Counted from the first letter of the stretch, positions 17,087 to 28,460 are shown. The stretch is DNA of 64,000 nt from Streptomyces scopuliridis RB72 (GCF_000718095.1 NZ_JOEI01000007.1:248001-312000); one strand, 5' to 3'. The notes: a model not told the origin generated them from the sequence alone. Translations and numbers: made by a program.

Positions 17087-17700
17087 TGCGCGCCCCCGTC
17101 CGCCTCGGAGACCGCCTCCTCGGGCGGCACCTCCGCCTCGGGCCGGGTCCAGTGGCCCGACTTGCCGCCCGTCTTCTCCTCGACCCGTACGTCCGTGATG
17201 ACCGCGCCCTTGTCGACCGCCTTCACCATGTCGACCACGGTCAGCGCGGCCACCGAGACGGCGGTCAGGGCCTCCATCTCGACGCCCGTGCGATCGGTGG
17301 TCTTCACCGTCGCGAGGATCTCGACGGCGTCGTCCGCGACCGAGAGGTCGAGCGTGACCCCCGAGACGGCGAGCGGATGGCAGAGCGGAATCAGGTCGGG
17401 GGTCCGCTTGGCACCCATGATGCCCGCGATACGGGCGGTGGCGAGGGCGTCCCCCTTGGGCACTCCCCCGCCCCTGAGCAGTTCGACGACGCGCGGCGAG
17501 ACCAGCACCCGGCCGCTGGCGCGCGCGACGCGCGCCGTGACCTCTTTCGCCGAGACGTCGACCATACGAGCCGCGCCCGACTCGTCGATATGCGTCAAGC
17601 TGCCTTGCTGAGGGGTTCCGGGGGTTTCCCCCCGGGAAAACACGGTCATTCGCTGTGGCGCTCCCGGTCCGGGCCCGACGGGGCCTGTGTGGGCAGACAC
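17083..17700 (-). CDS. moaC: Cyclic pyranopterin monophosphate synthase MoaC
   Basis: The MoaC domain is complete: LTHIDESGAARMVDVSAKEV, GDALATARIAGIMGAKRT, LIPLCHPLAVSGV (PLCHP active-site motif) and TDRTGVEMEALTAVSVAALT. It converts the MoaA product to cyclic pyranopterin in molybdenum cofactor synthesis. The frame from GTG at 17700 gives 205 residues. An internal ATG at 17649 would give 188 and is nearer the family length of about 160-170, so the start is uncertain. It lies 21 bases after moeA, in an apparent operon. Confidence 0.94.
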   Translation of the reverse strand: MSAHTGPVGPGPGAPQRMTVFSRGETPGTPQQGSLTHIDESGAARMVDVSAKEVTARVARASGRVLVSPRVVELLRGGGVPKGDALATARIAGIMGAKRTPDLIPLCHPLAVSGVTLDLSVADDAVEILATVKTTDRTGVEMEALTAVSVAALTVVDMVKAVDKGAVITDVRVEEKTGGKSGHWTRPEAEVPPEEAVSEADGGAQ

Positions 17701-17721
17701 GGTACCGCCACCGCGCGGTGG

Positions 17722-19056
17722 TCAGCCGATCAGGACGACGCCGACCTCCGTGCCGGGCTCCACCGAGACGGACTCCTCCGGGATCACGATCAGCGCGTCG
17801 GCATGGGCGAGGGCGGCGATGAGATGGGAGCCGGCGCCGCCCACGGGGGTGATCGTGCCTTCCTCGGCATCGTACGTACCGCGCAGGAACTGGCGGCGGC
17901 CCTTCGGGGACGACAGCGTCTTGCCGGCCGCGAGTGTCGCCCGGACGACGGGGCGGTGCACGTCCTTCCGGCCCATCAGGGCGCGGATCGCCGGGCGCAC
18001 GAACAGCTCGAAGGAGACGTACGAGGAGACCGGGTTGCCGGGGAGGGCGAGCAGCGGGGTGTGCTCCGGGCCGATCGAGCCGAAGCCCTGCGGCTTGCCG
18101 GGCTGCATGGCGAGCTTGCGGAAGTCGACCCCGCCTCCCGGCTCGTCCTCGTCGCCGACGGAGGAGAGCGCCTCCTTGACGACGTCGTACGCCCCGACGC
18201 TGACGCCGCCCGTGGTGACGACCATGTCGGCGCGGATCAGCTGGTCCTCGATGGTGGCGCGGAGCGTGTCCGCGTCGTCGGTGACGGCGCCGACCCGGTA
18301 GGCGATGGCGCCCGCGTCCCGGGCGGCGGCGGTGAGCGCGAAGCTGTTCGAGTCGTAGATCTGTCCCTCGCCCAGCTCCTCGCCGGGCTGGATCAGCTCG
18401 CTGCCGGTGGAGAGCACGACCACGCGCGGGCGGGGCCTGACCCGTACCGAACCGCGGCCGATGGCGGCCAGCAGACCGATCTGCGGCGGTCCCAGGACCG
18501 TGCCCGCCTCCAGGGCCAGGTCTCCGGCGCGCACATCGCTGCCGCGCGAGCGGACGTGGGCGCGCGCCTCGGCCGAGCGGAACACCCGTACCTCACCGCT
18601 CGCGCCCTCACCGCCGACGCCCGCGGGGCGCATCGAGGTGGCCGCGGCGCCGCCCCCGCCGCCGTCGGTCCACTCCACCGGGACGACGGCCTCGGCGCCG
18701 GGCGGCAGCGGGGCGCCGGTCATGATCCGGGCGGCCTGCCCCGGGCCGACCTCGGGCAACGCGCCGCTGCCCGCCGCGACATCGCCGATGACGGTCAGCA
18801 CGGCCGGGAACTCGTCGGTGGCGCCCGCGACATCGGCCGTACGGACCGCGTATCCGTCCATGGAGCTGTTGTCGAACGGCGGCAGAGCCACCGGTACCGT
18901 GACGTCCTCCACCAGCACACAGCCCTGTGCGTCGGGCAGTTGCAGCTCGATGGGGTCGAGCGGGTGGACCGCGGCGAGGATGTCCGCGAGATGGTCGTCC
19001 ACCGACCAGAGCCGCTCGTGGCCGGCGGCCGGTACCGATTCTGCCGTGCTGCTCAA
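17722..19056 (-). CDS. moeA: MoeA/gephyrin-like molybdenum insertase or division protein Glp
   Basis: This 444-residue protein shows all MoeA domains: LPPFDNSSMDGYAVRTADV, IMTGAPLPPGAEAVVPVE, VVVLSTGSELIQPGE, VVTTGGVSVGAYD and LALPGNPVSSYVSFELF. MoeA inserts molybdate. In Corynebacteriales a MoeA paralogue called Glp instead binds FtsZ and is held at the septum by membrane receptor GlpR. Here it shares a locus with sepX and galU, so a Glp role is plausible. The start is TTG at 19056 with GAGGAG nine bases upstream, overlapping the galU end. A Gly/Ala insertion (GGGGGAAATSMR) near residue 135 is unusual. Enzyme and scaffold roles cannot be separated by eye. Confidence 0.9.
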   Translation of the reverse strand: MSSTAESVPAAGHERLWSVDDHLADILAAVHPLDPIELQLPDAQGCVLVEDVTVPVALPPFDNSSMDGYAVRTADVAGATDEFPAVLTVIGDVAAGSGALPEVGPGQAARIMTGAPLPPGAEAVVPVEWTDGGGGGAAATSMRPAGVGGEGASGEVRVFRSAEARAHVRSRGSDVRAGDLALEAGTVLGPPQIGLLAAIGRGSVRVRPRPRVVVLSTGSELIQPGEELGEGQIYDSNSFALTAAARDAGAIAYRVGAVTDDADTLRATIEDQLIRADMVVTTGGVSVGAYDVVKEALSSVGDEDEPGGGVDFRKLAMQPGKPQGFGSIGPEHTPLLALPGNPVSSYVSFELFVRPAIRALMGRKDVHRPVVRATLAAGKTLSSPKGRRQFLRGTYDAEEGTITPVGGAGSHLIAALAHADALIVIPEESVSVEPGTEVGVVLIG

Positions 19057-19059
19057 GTG

Positions 19060-19962
19060 CTACATCTCCTCGCTGACATAACTGCGGAGCCAGGCACGGA
19101 AGTCCGGGCCCAGGTCTTCACGTTCGCACGCGAGTCTGACAATGGCACGCAGATAGTCGCCGCGGTCACCTGTGTCATAGCGACGGCCCTTGAAAACCAC
19201 GCCATGGACCGGTCCGCCCACCTTCTCGTCCACGGACAGCTGCTGAAGCGCGTCCGTGAGCTGGATCTCACCCCCGCGGCCCGGCTCGGTCTGGCGCAGT
19301 ATGTCGAAGACGGCGGGGTCGAGGACATAGCGGCCGATGATCGCGTAATTGCTGGGGGCGTCGGCGGTGTCGGGCTTCTCGACCAGATCGTGCACCTTGA
19401 CCACATCGGCGTCACCGGTGGGCTCCACGGCGGCGCAGCCGTAGAGATGGATCTGCTTCGGGTCGACCTCCATCAGCGCGATGACGCTGCCGCCCTCGCG
19501 CTCCTGGATCTCGACCATGCGGGACAGCAGCGGGTCGCGCGGGTCGATCAGGTCGTCACCGAGCAGCACCGCGAAGGGCTGGTCGCCGACGTGCGGGGCG
19601 GCGCAGAGCACGGCGTGGCCGAGGCCCTTGGGGTTGCCCTGACGCACGTAGTGCATGGTGGCGAGGTCACTGGACTCCTGGACCTTCGCGAGGCGGCCGG
19701 CGTCCCCCTTCCGGGTAAGCGCCTCCTCCAGCTCGTAATTCCGGTCGAAATGGTCCTCCAGCGGACGCTTGTTGCGGCCGGTCACCATGAGGACGTCGGA
19801 GAGCCCGGCGGCCACCGCCTCCTCGACCACGTACTGGATCGCGGGTTTGTCCACGACCGGCAGCATCTCTTTTGGAGTGGCCTTCGTGGCGGGCAGGAAC
19901 CGGGTGCCGAGGCCCGCGGCGGGGATGACAGCCTTGGTGATCCGGGAGGACGAGTGAGTCAT
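19060..19962 (-). CDS. galU: UTP-glucose-1-phosphate uridylyltransferase
   Basis: This 300-residue nucleotidyltransferase has the signature KAVIPAAGLGTRFLPATKAT followed by PKEMLPVVDKP, plus AVLLGDDLI and VVFKGRRYDTGDRGDY. It makes UDP-glucose from UTP and glucose-1-phosphate, a precursor for wall polymers, trehalose and the exopolysaccharide encoded 10 kb away. The ATG at 19962 gives the normal family N-terminus; the upstream in-frame extension is not conserved-looking. It heads the row moeA, moaC, mog and acetyltransferase, ending two bases before the moeA TTG region. Confidence 0.96.
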   Translation of the reverse strand: MTHSSSRITKAVIPAAGLGTRFLPATKATPKEMLPVVDKPAIQYVVEEAVAAGLSDVLMVTGRNKRPLEDHFDRNYELEEALTRKGDAGRLAKVQESSDLATMHYVRQGNPKGLGHAVLCAAPHVGDQPFAVLLGDDLIDPRDPLLSRMVEIQEREGGSVIALMEVDPKQIHLYGCAAVEPTGDADVVKVHDLVEKPDTADAPSNYAIIGRYVLDPAVFDILRQTEPGRGGEIQLTDALQQLSVDEKVGGPVHGVVFKGRRYDTGDRGDYLRAIVRLACEREDLGPDFRAWLRSYVSEEM

Positions 19963-20062
19963 GCGGAGTACCCTATCCGCGCTGTATGGGCGGAAGATGA
20001 TACTCCGGTTAACTTTCGTCTCATAAAAGAGCAGACGCGAGGTTTGTGATGTCCGGTGCGTA

Positions 20063-20665
20063 ATGATGAGTAATGACATGACCGGAAAGGCCGCGCTGCG
20101 CCGTGAACTCCTCGCCGTGAGAGCGCTCCTGTCCAGTGAGGACGCCCGTGAAACCGCGGCGGTTCTCGCGCGGCGCGCACTCGATCTGCCGGAGCTCGCC
20201 GGCGCCCGTACCGTCGCCGCCTATGTCTCGGTGGGACGCGAGCCGGGCACGCGCGCGCTGCTCGACGCGCTGCGCGTACGGGGGGTACGGGTCCTGCTGC
20301 CGGTGCTGCTGGCGGACAACGACCTCGACTGGGCGGAGTACGAGGGCGCGGACCGTCTGGTGCGGGCGGGGCGGGGACTGCTGGAGCCTGACGGTACCCG
20401 GCTCGGCGTGGACGCGGTACTGGAGGCCGAGGTCGTGCTGCTGCCCGGCCTCGCGGTGGACGGGCGCGGGATGCGGCTGGGGCGGGGCGGCGGCTCGTAC
20501 GACCGGGTCCTCGGCCGGCTGACCCGGGCCGGCGCCGAACCCGCGCTGACCGTCCTGCTGTACGAGAACGAGGTGGTCGCACGGGTCCCTGAGGAACCGC
20601 ACGACCACCCCGTACGGGCCGTGGTGACGCCGGGGGGCGTCAGGCGCTTCGACGACCGGCGTTAG
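20063..20665 (+). CDS. 5-formyltetrahydrofolate cyclo-ligase
   Basis: About 200 residues, with KAALRRELLAVRALLS at the N-terminus, VLLPGLAVDGRGMRLGRGGG followed by SYDRVLGRL (nucleotide/folate-binding signature) and ARVPEEPHDHPV. The enzyme uses ATP to convert 5-formyl-THF to 5,10-methenyl-THF. It diverges from galU across a 100-base gap. ATG codons at 20063, 20066 and 20078 are all possible, with no strong ribosome site to choose, and 20063 is given as the outermost. The pairing of this gene with galU and moeA is common in actinobacteria. Confidence 0.94.
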   Translation: MMSNDMTGKAALRRELLAVRALLSSEDARETAAVLARRALDLPELAGARTVAAYVSVGREPGTRALLDALRVRGVRVLLPVLLADNDLDWAEYEGADRLVRAGRGLLEPDGTRLGVDAVLEAEVVLLPGLAVDGRGMRLGRGGGSYDRVLGRLTRAGAEPALTVLLYENEVVARVPEEPHDHPVRAVVTPGGVRRFDDRR

Positions 20666-20726
20666 GCCCTGGCGGCGCCGGGGGCGGTCACCGTCGGCCC
20701 ATGCGCCGTGCCCCCGTGCCCCCGGC

Positions 20727-23609
<2,883 letters not shown>

Positions 23610-23866
23610 CGCTGTCCTTCGAGGGGCAGGGTGGTCCTGGAATGCTGGAGCAACCATAGGCGCAGCCGTTCATCGTCCCGGACGCGGTGTCATGTAGTGC
23701 GACTCGTCGGACGATCGCACAGGTGATCACGCCATGATTCCCGGCGGATAGCGGCCGCGAGGGAGGCGCAGATCACATCGGCTCGTACTGGCGATCGAAA
23801 GCATCAAGAAAACGTTAAAGATTAGGTAAGGTAACGAAGTACCGGCTGCCGGAGGAACGATCCGGC

Positions 23867-25435
23867 ATGCGCGAGGGGAAGGATCGGCCGCTGTCTGTCC
23901 ACCATCTCAATGAACTCCTGCTGATCAGCTCTCTCGTGCTGCTGATCGCGGTCGCGGCCGTCCGGATCTCCTCCCGGAGCGGGCTCCCCAGCCTGCTGCT
24001 GTATCTCGGGATCGGGGTCGTCATAGGGCAGGACGGCCTCTTTCATGTCAAGTTCGACAACGCCGAACTGACGCAGGTCATCGGGTATGCCGCCCTTGTG
24101 GTGATCCTGGCCGAGGGTGGTCTGGGCACCAAGTGGAAAGAAGTGAAACCGGCGTTGCCCGTCGCCGCCGTGCTCTCGACCGTGGGCGTCGCGGTGAGCG
24201 TCGGGGTGACCGCCTCCGCCGCGCACTATCTGATCGGCCTGGAATGGCGGCAGGCGCTGATCGTCGGCGCGGTCGTCTCCTCGACGGACGCCGCGGCGGT
24301 CTTCTCCGTCCTGCGCAAGGTGCCGCTGCCGTCCCGGGTGACCGGGGCGCTGGAGGCCGAGTCGGGTTTCAATGACGCCCCTGTGGTGATCATGGTGGTC
24401 GCGCTCTCGGCGTCGGGCCCGGCCGAGCACTGGTACGTGCTGGTCGGTGAGATCACGCTGGAACTGGCGATCGGCGCCTGCATCGGACTGGCCGTGGGCT
24501 GGGCGGGCGCCTTCGGGCTGCGGCATGTGGCCCTGCCCGCCTCCGGGCTGTACCCGATCGCCGTGATGGCCATCGCCGTCTCGGCGTACGCGATCGGCGC
24601 CACGGCACACGGCAGCGGCTTCCTCGCCGTCTATCTCGCCTCGATGATCCTGGGGAACTCCAAGCTGCCGCACGCCCCGGCCAACCGCGGGTTCGCGGAG
24701 GGGCTCGGCTGGATCGCCCAGATCGGCATGTTCGTCCTGCTCGGGCTGCTGGTGACCCCGCACGAGCTGGGCGACGACTTCCTGCCCGCGGTCGTCGTCG
24801 GTCTCGTCCTGACCGTGGTGGCCCGGCCGCTGGCCGTGCTCATCAGCCTGCTGCCGTTCCGTATCCCCTGGCAGGAACAGGCGCTGATGTCCTGGGCCGG
24901 TCTGCGCGGCGCGGTGCCCATCATCCTGGCGACCATCCCCATGGTTTCGAACATCGAGGGCAGCCTCCGGATCTTCAACATCGTCTTCATCCTGGTCGTC
25001 GTCTACACGCTGATCCAGGGGCCGACGCTGCCCTGGCTGGCCAAGGCCCTGCGGCTCGGCGACCCCTCCGAGGCCGCCGACCTGGGCATCGAGTCCGCGC
25101 CGCTGGAGCGGCTGCGAGGCCATCTGCTCTCCGTGGCGATCCCCGCGCACTCGAAGATGCACGGCGTGGAGGTCGGGGAACTGCGGCTCCCTGCCGGGTC
25201 CGCGGTGACCCTGGTCGTACGGGACGGCAAGAGCTTCGTACCGCAGCCTGCGACCGTACTGCGCCGCGGCGACGAGCTCCTGGTGGTCGCGACCGATCCG
25301 GTACGGGACGCCGCCGAGCGACGGCTGCGGGCGGTCGGACAGGGCGGAAAGCTGGCCGACTGGCTCGGGACGGGCGCGGGTACGGGGGCCGGGACCGGCG
25401 CGGGGACCGGGACCGGTGGCAGCGTCCGCTCGTAA
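23867..25435 (+). CDS. CPA1-type potassium/proton antiporter with C-terminal TrkA_C domain
   Basis: This 522-residue protein has about 12-13 helices with the CPA1 core (YAALVVILAEGGLGTKWKEV, SSTDAAAVFSVLRKVPLPSR with the conserved DA pair, ESGFNDAPVVIM) and WAGLRGAVPIILA late in the membrane part. After residue about 400 comes a TrkA_C regulatory domain (HLLSVAIPAHSKMHGVEVGE, RRGDELLVVATD), as in NhaP2/CvrA K+/H+ antiporters that export K+ or Na+ for pH and osmotic control. The ATG follows GGAGG at ten bases. The end is a low-complexity GTGAG tail. An AT-rich promoter-like stretch precedes it. Confidence 0.9.
   Translation: MREGKDRPLSVHHLNELLLISSLVLLIAVAAVRISSRSGLPSLLLYLGIGVVIGQDGLFHVKFDNAELTQVIGYAALVVILAEGGLGTKWKEVKPALPVAAVLSTVGVAVSVGVTASAAHYLIGLEWRQALIVGAVVSSTDAAAVFSVLRKVPLPSRVTGALEAESGFNDAPVVIMVVALSASGPAEHWYVLVGEITLELAIGACIGLAVGWAGAFGLRHVALPASGLYPIAVMAIAVSAYAIGATAHGSGFLAVYLASMILGNSKLPHAPANRGFAEGLGWIAQIGMFVLLGLLVTPHELGDDFLPAVVVGLVLTVVARPLAVLISLLPFRIPWQEQALMSWAGLRGAVPIILATIPMVSNIEGSLRIFNIVFILVVVYTLIQGPTLPWLAKALRLGDPSEAADLGIESAPLERLRGHLLSVAIPAHSKMHGVEVGELRLPAGSAVTLVVRDGKSFVPQPATVLRRGDELLVVATDPVRDAAERRLRAVGQGGKLADWLGTGAGTGAGTGAGTGTGGSVRS
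25368..25423 (+). repeat. GTGAG-coding repeat at the antiporter C-terminus
   Basis: Repeated GGGxCxGG-type units encode GTGAGTGAGTGTGG in the cytoplasmic tail beyond the TrkA_C domain. Confidence 0.7.
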
Positions 25436-25676
25436 TCGCAGGCGTACGTTCATGGTGTTCACTCCTTTCCCAGGTGGCGTGGCGTTCGCACCTGTACGAT
25501 GAAGGCACAGTTGATCGACCAACTCTGCCTGACGCAGTGCTGGCGCGACCGTATGGCGGCCGTGGCGTTCCCCGATGTGGGCCCTGGTATCTACCGCAGT
25601 TCCGCGCAAGAGGACAGCTCTCGGCGGCGCCCGTACATCCAGGGGCGCGCTACCAGGCGGCAGAAAGGCAAGGACC

Positions 25677-27074
25677 GTGTCCCACAACACGGTCGACACC
25701 GCCGAGGACGCCACCCCGGCCGCGACACCCCGCCCCGGATACGGACGGCTGCTGCGCACACCTGGCGCCTGGACGTTCCTGCTGCCCGGTTTCGCCGCCC
25801 GGCAGCCCTTCGCGATGCTGACGATCGGCATCGTGCTCCTGGTCCAGCACACGACCGGCTCGTACGGCAGCGCGGGAGCCGTCGCCGCGGTGACCGGCGT
25901 CTCCATGGCGCTCTTCGCACCGCAGGGCGGAAAGCTCGCCGACCGGTTCGGGCAGCGCGCGGTGCTCGTCCCGGGCGTGCTGCTCCATACCGTGTCCGTC
26001 ACGGCGCTGATCGCGCTCGCGCTCGCTGGTGCCCCGCTGTGGGCGCTGTTCCTCGCCGCTGTCCCGACGGGCGCCTCCGTTCCTCAGATCGGTCCCATGG
26101 TCCGGTCACGCTGGGCCGCCGTACTGGGAGGCAGCCCCTCCAGTTCTGGTTCGGGCTCGGGCTCCGGCTCGGGCTCGGGCTCGGGCTCGGGATCCGGATC
26201 CGGATCCGGATCCGGATCCCGTGGCGACGCGTCCCTGCTCCCGACGGCTGCCGCCTTCGAGTCCGTGACGGACGAGTTCACCTTCGTCATCGGCCCGGTA
26301 CTGGCGACCGCACTGTGCACCGGCGTCCACCCGGCGGCCGGACTGATCGCCGAAGCCGTACTGACGCTGGCCGGCGGGCTGCTCTTCGCCGCCCAGCGGG
26401 GTACCCAGCCCAAGACCGGCCGGCGTGGGGAAGGCGGCTCGGCAGAGCCGCGCGTCTCCGCGCTCTCCGTGCCCGGGGTGCGGGTTCTCGCCATCTCCTT
26501 CCTTGGGATCGGTTCGGTCTTCGGGGGGATGCAGGTCTCGCTGACCGCCTTCGCCGAGGAGATCGGCAACCCCGGCGTGAACGGTCTGCTGTACGGCGTC
26601 TTCGCGGCGGGCAACATGCTCGCCGGAATCGTCTGCGGGGCCGTGGCCTGGAAGATCGGGCCGCGTCGCAGGCTGGTGGTCGGATACGCGGGGCTGACGC
26701 TGGCCGCGTCAGCGCTGTGGGCTGTGCACTCGGTGCCGCTGCTCGCCGGACTCGGACTGCTGGTCGGACTCTGCATCGCGCCCGCGCTGATCACGGGCTA
26801 CACGCTGGTCGAGTCGCTGGTGCCCGCTTCGGCCCGTACCGAGGCGTTCACCTGGCTGACCGGCGCCGTCGCGCTCGGCCAGGCCGCGGCGGTGACCGTC
26901 GCCGGACAGCTGGCGGACGCCCATGGCGCGAGCGCCGGATTCCTGGTGCCGCTGGTGGGCACCGCGCTGGCGCTGGTCACGCTGATCGCGCTGCATTCGA
27001 GGCTGACCCCGAAGGTCCCCGGGCGGGTCGCCGCGCGTGGGAAGAGTCACCGCGTGCCGGTGACAGTGGACTGA
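25677..27074 (+). CDS. MFS transporter with an expanded Ser-Gly loop
   Basis: This 465-residue major facilitator protein has twelve predicted helices. Motif A-like sequence (GGKLADRFGQRAVLVPGVLL) follows helix 2. The GTG start at 25677 is chosen because AAAGG lies eight bases upstream; the longer ATG frame at 25575 reads into nonconserved sequence. Between helices 4-5 and the conserved SLLPTAAAFESVTDEFTFVI the protein contains a run of about 17 Ser-Gly dipeptides. The substrate is unknown; sugar or drug efflux are both possible. It sits alone between the antiporter and the fmdB-type gene. Confidence 0.88.
   Translation: MSHNTVDTAEDATPAATPRPGYGRLLRTPGAWTFLLPGFAARQPFAMLTIGIVLLVQHTTGSYGSAGAVAAVTGVSMALFAPQGGKLADRFGQRAVLVPGVLLHTVSVTALIALALAGAPLWALFLAAVPTGASVPQIGPMVRSRWAAVLGGSPSSSGSGSGSGSGSGSGSGSGSGSGSGSRGDASLLPTAAAFESVTDEFTFVIGPVLATALCTGVHPAAGLIAEAVLTLAGGLLFAAQRGTQPKTGRRGEGGSAEPRVSALSVPGVRVLAISFLGIGSVFGGMQVSLTAFAEEIGNPGVNGLLYGVFAAGNMLAGIVCGAVAWKIGPRRRLVVGYAGLTLAASALWAVHSVPLLAGLGLLVGLCIAPALITGYTLVESLVPASARTEAFTWLTGAVALGQAAAVTVAGQLADAHGASAGFLVPLVGTALALVTLIALHSRLTPKVPGRVAARGKSHRVPVTVD
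26139..26220 (+). repeat. Ser-Gly dipeptide repeat tract
   Basis: The units TCGGGC, then TCCGGA with GGATCC-type register, repeat every six bases and encode (SG)n inside the MFS gene. The later part is nearly perfect TCCGGA repeats. Confidence 0.9.
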
Positions 27075-27104
27075 TCGCGCGGAATACGTCACTATGGAGC
27101 GTCG

Positions 27105-27131
27105 TTAGCACTCATTGAGTGAGAGTGCCAG
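27105..27131 (+). promoter_or_regulatory. CIRCE-like HrcA operator upstream of the FmdB-type gene
   Basis: TTAGCACTC at 27105-27113, nine bases, then GAGTGCCAG at 27123-27131. The CIRCE consensus is TTAGCACTC-N9-GAGTGCTAA, so the left arm is perfect and the right arm matches 7 of 9 with exact spacing. The right arm touches the AGGAGG ribosome site of the next gene. Confidence 0.8.
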
Positions 27132-27140
27132 GAGGAGCAA

Positions 27141-27527
27141 GTGCCGACCTATCAGTACCAGTGCACCGAGTGTGGCCAGGGCCTCGAGGCGGTGCAGAAG
27201 TTCACCGATGATGCCCTTACCGTGTGCCCGAATTGCCAAGGACGCCTGAAGAAGGTCTTCTCCGCGGTCGGCATCGTCTTCAAGGGCTCCGGGTTCTACC
27301 GGAACGACAGTCGTGGCTCGTCGTCGAGCAGCGCGCCTGCTTCGACGAGTTCCTCGGGTTCCACCTCGGGTTCCGCGGATACGAAGTCGTCCTCGTCGTC
27401 GGAGTCCAAGGCCCCGGCGTCGGCCTCGTCCTCTTCCGGCTCGGGCTCCTCCTCGGGTGGCTCCGGGTCCGGTTCGGGCTCCAGCTCCAGCTCGTCGAGC
27501 AGCTCCAGCGGCTCTTCGGCCGCCTGA
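27141..27527 (+). CDS. FmdB-family zinc-ribbon protein with Ser-rich tail
   Basis: This 128-residue protein begins PTYQYQCTECGQGLEAVQKF. Cys8/Cys11 and Cys29/Cys32 form the FmdB/CxxC zinc ribbon, and the conserved LKKVFSAVGIVFKGSGFYRN follows. From about residue 58 the protein is almost entirely Ser and Gly, longer than in most relatives. FmdB proteins are small, and their biochemical role is unresolved. GTG at 27141 follows AGGAGG at optimal distance, and a CIRCE-like operator overlaps that region, so heat-shock control by HrcA is suggested. A terminator hairpin follows. Confidence 0.93.
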   Translation: MPTYQYQCTECGQGLEAVQKFTDDALTVCPNCQGRLKKVFSAVGIVFKGSGFYRNDSRGSSSSSAPASTSSSGSTSGSADTKSSSSSESKAPASASSSSGSGSSSGGSGSGSGSSSSSSSSSSGSSAA

Positions 27528-27559
27528 CGCCTCTCTCCTTTCTCGTTCTGTTTCGTGGG

Positions 27560-27587
27560 GACCCCGCCGTTCTGAACGGCCGGGGTC
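27560..27587 (+). terminator. Terminator after the FmdB-type gene
   Basis: GACCCCGCCGTT pairs with AACGGC and GGGGTC across a single bulged C and a 3-base loop, followed by TTT. Confidence 0.8.
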
Positions 27588-27626
27588 TTTCGCGTACGCG
27601 CGGGCGAGTACGGCTACTGTGATCGG

Positions 27627-28460
27627 ATGGCGAACGCAGAGATCGGTGTGATCGGTGGCTCGGGTTTCTACTCCTTCCTGGAGGATGTGACCGAAGTCGA
27701 GGTGGAGACCCCCTACGGGCCTCCCAGCGACTCCCTCTTCCTCGGCGAGATCGCCGGCCGACAGGTCGCGTTCCTGCCCCGGCACGGCCGGTCCCACGGC
27801 CTCGCACCGCACCGCATCAACTACCGCGCCAATCTGTGGGCACTGCGTTCCGTCGGTGTGAAGCAGGTTCTGGGCCCGTGTGCCGTGGGCGGGCTGCGGC
27901 CGGAGTTCGGGCCGGGCACGCTGCTCGTACCCGATCAGTTGGTGGACCGTACGAAGGCGCGCACGCAGACCTTCTACGACGGGCTGCCGCTTCCGAACGG
28001 AAGCACCTCGAAGGTCGTGCACATCTCGCTCGCCGATCCCTACTGCCCTGAGGGACGCAGGACAACGCTGGCGGCGGCGCGGGGGCGCGACTGGGAGCCG
28101 GTGGACGGCGGGACGCTCGTGGTCATCGAGGGACCGCGTTTCTCGACGCGGGCGGAATCGCGGTGGCATGCGGCGATGGGCTGGTCGGTGGTCGGGATGA
28201 CCGGACACCCCGAGGCGGTACTCGCTCGTGAACTGGGGCTCTGCTACACCTCCATGACTCTGGTGACGGACCTGGACGCGGGCGCGGAGACCGGCGAGGG
28301 GGTCTCCCACGAGGAGGTCCTCAAGGTCTTCGCCTCGAATGTCGACCGGCTGCGCACGGTGCTGTTCGACGCGGTGGGCGGATTGCAGGCGAGCGAGACG
28401 CGTAACTGTCTGTGCGCGCACGCTCTGGACGGGATCGACACCGGTATCGAGCTGCCTTGA
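27627..28460 (+). CDS. mtnP: S-methyl-5'-thioadenosine phosphorylase
   Basis: This 277-residue purine nucleoside phosphorylase family protein contains GVIGGSGFYSFLEDVTEVEV, LPRHGRSHGLAPHRINYRAN (phosphate/nucleobase region), VIEGPRFSTRAES and GMTGHPEAVLARELGLCY. It cleaves methylthioadenosine from polyamine or autoinducer synthesis to adenine and methylthioribose-1-phosphate. Substrate preference between methylthioadenosine and methylthioinosine is not readable. It stands 40 bases after the fmdB terminator and is likely transcribed from its own short promoter. Confidence 0.93.
   Translation: MANAEIGVIGGSGFYSFLEDVTEVEVETPYGPPSDSLFLGEIAGRQVAFLPRHGRSHGLAPHRINYRANLWALRSVGVKQVLGPCAVGGLRPEFGPGTLLVPDQLVDRTKARTQTFYDGLPLPNGSTSKVVHISLADPYCPEGRRTTLAAARGRDWEPVDGGTLVVIEGPRFSTRAESRWHAAMGWSVVGMTGHPEAVLARELGLCYTSMTLVTDLDAGAETGEGVSHEEVLKVFASNVDRLRTVLFDAVGGLQASETRNCLCAHALDGIDTGIELP

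Noticed and set aside
17152..20049. Open frame of about 965 codons on the plus strand over moaC, moeA and galU
   Set aside because: It is the reverse-strand shadow of high-GC genes. It lacks domains and ribosome sites, and its residues are Arg/Gly/Asp-rich. The minus-strand genes have unmistakable motifs.
20677..20726. Inverted GCCGGGGGC/GCCCCCGGC between convergent genes as a terminator
   Set aside because: Nine-base G/C arms with a 32-base loop are common by chance here. Left out of the features.
23822..23840. Iron-box-like sequence TTAGGTAAGGTAACG before the antiporter gene
   Set aside because: Only the left half agrees with the DtxR/IdeR consensus and it is not palindromic. The gene is not an iron gene. 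Probably just promoter sequence.
23730..23866. Possible c-di-AMP riboswitch before the K+/H+ antiporter
   Set aside because: The leader is too short and I see none of the expected paired elements.
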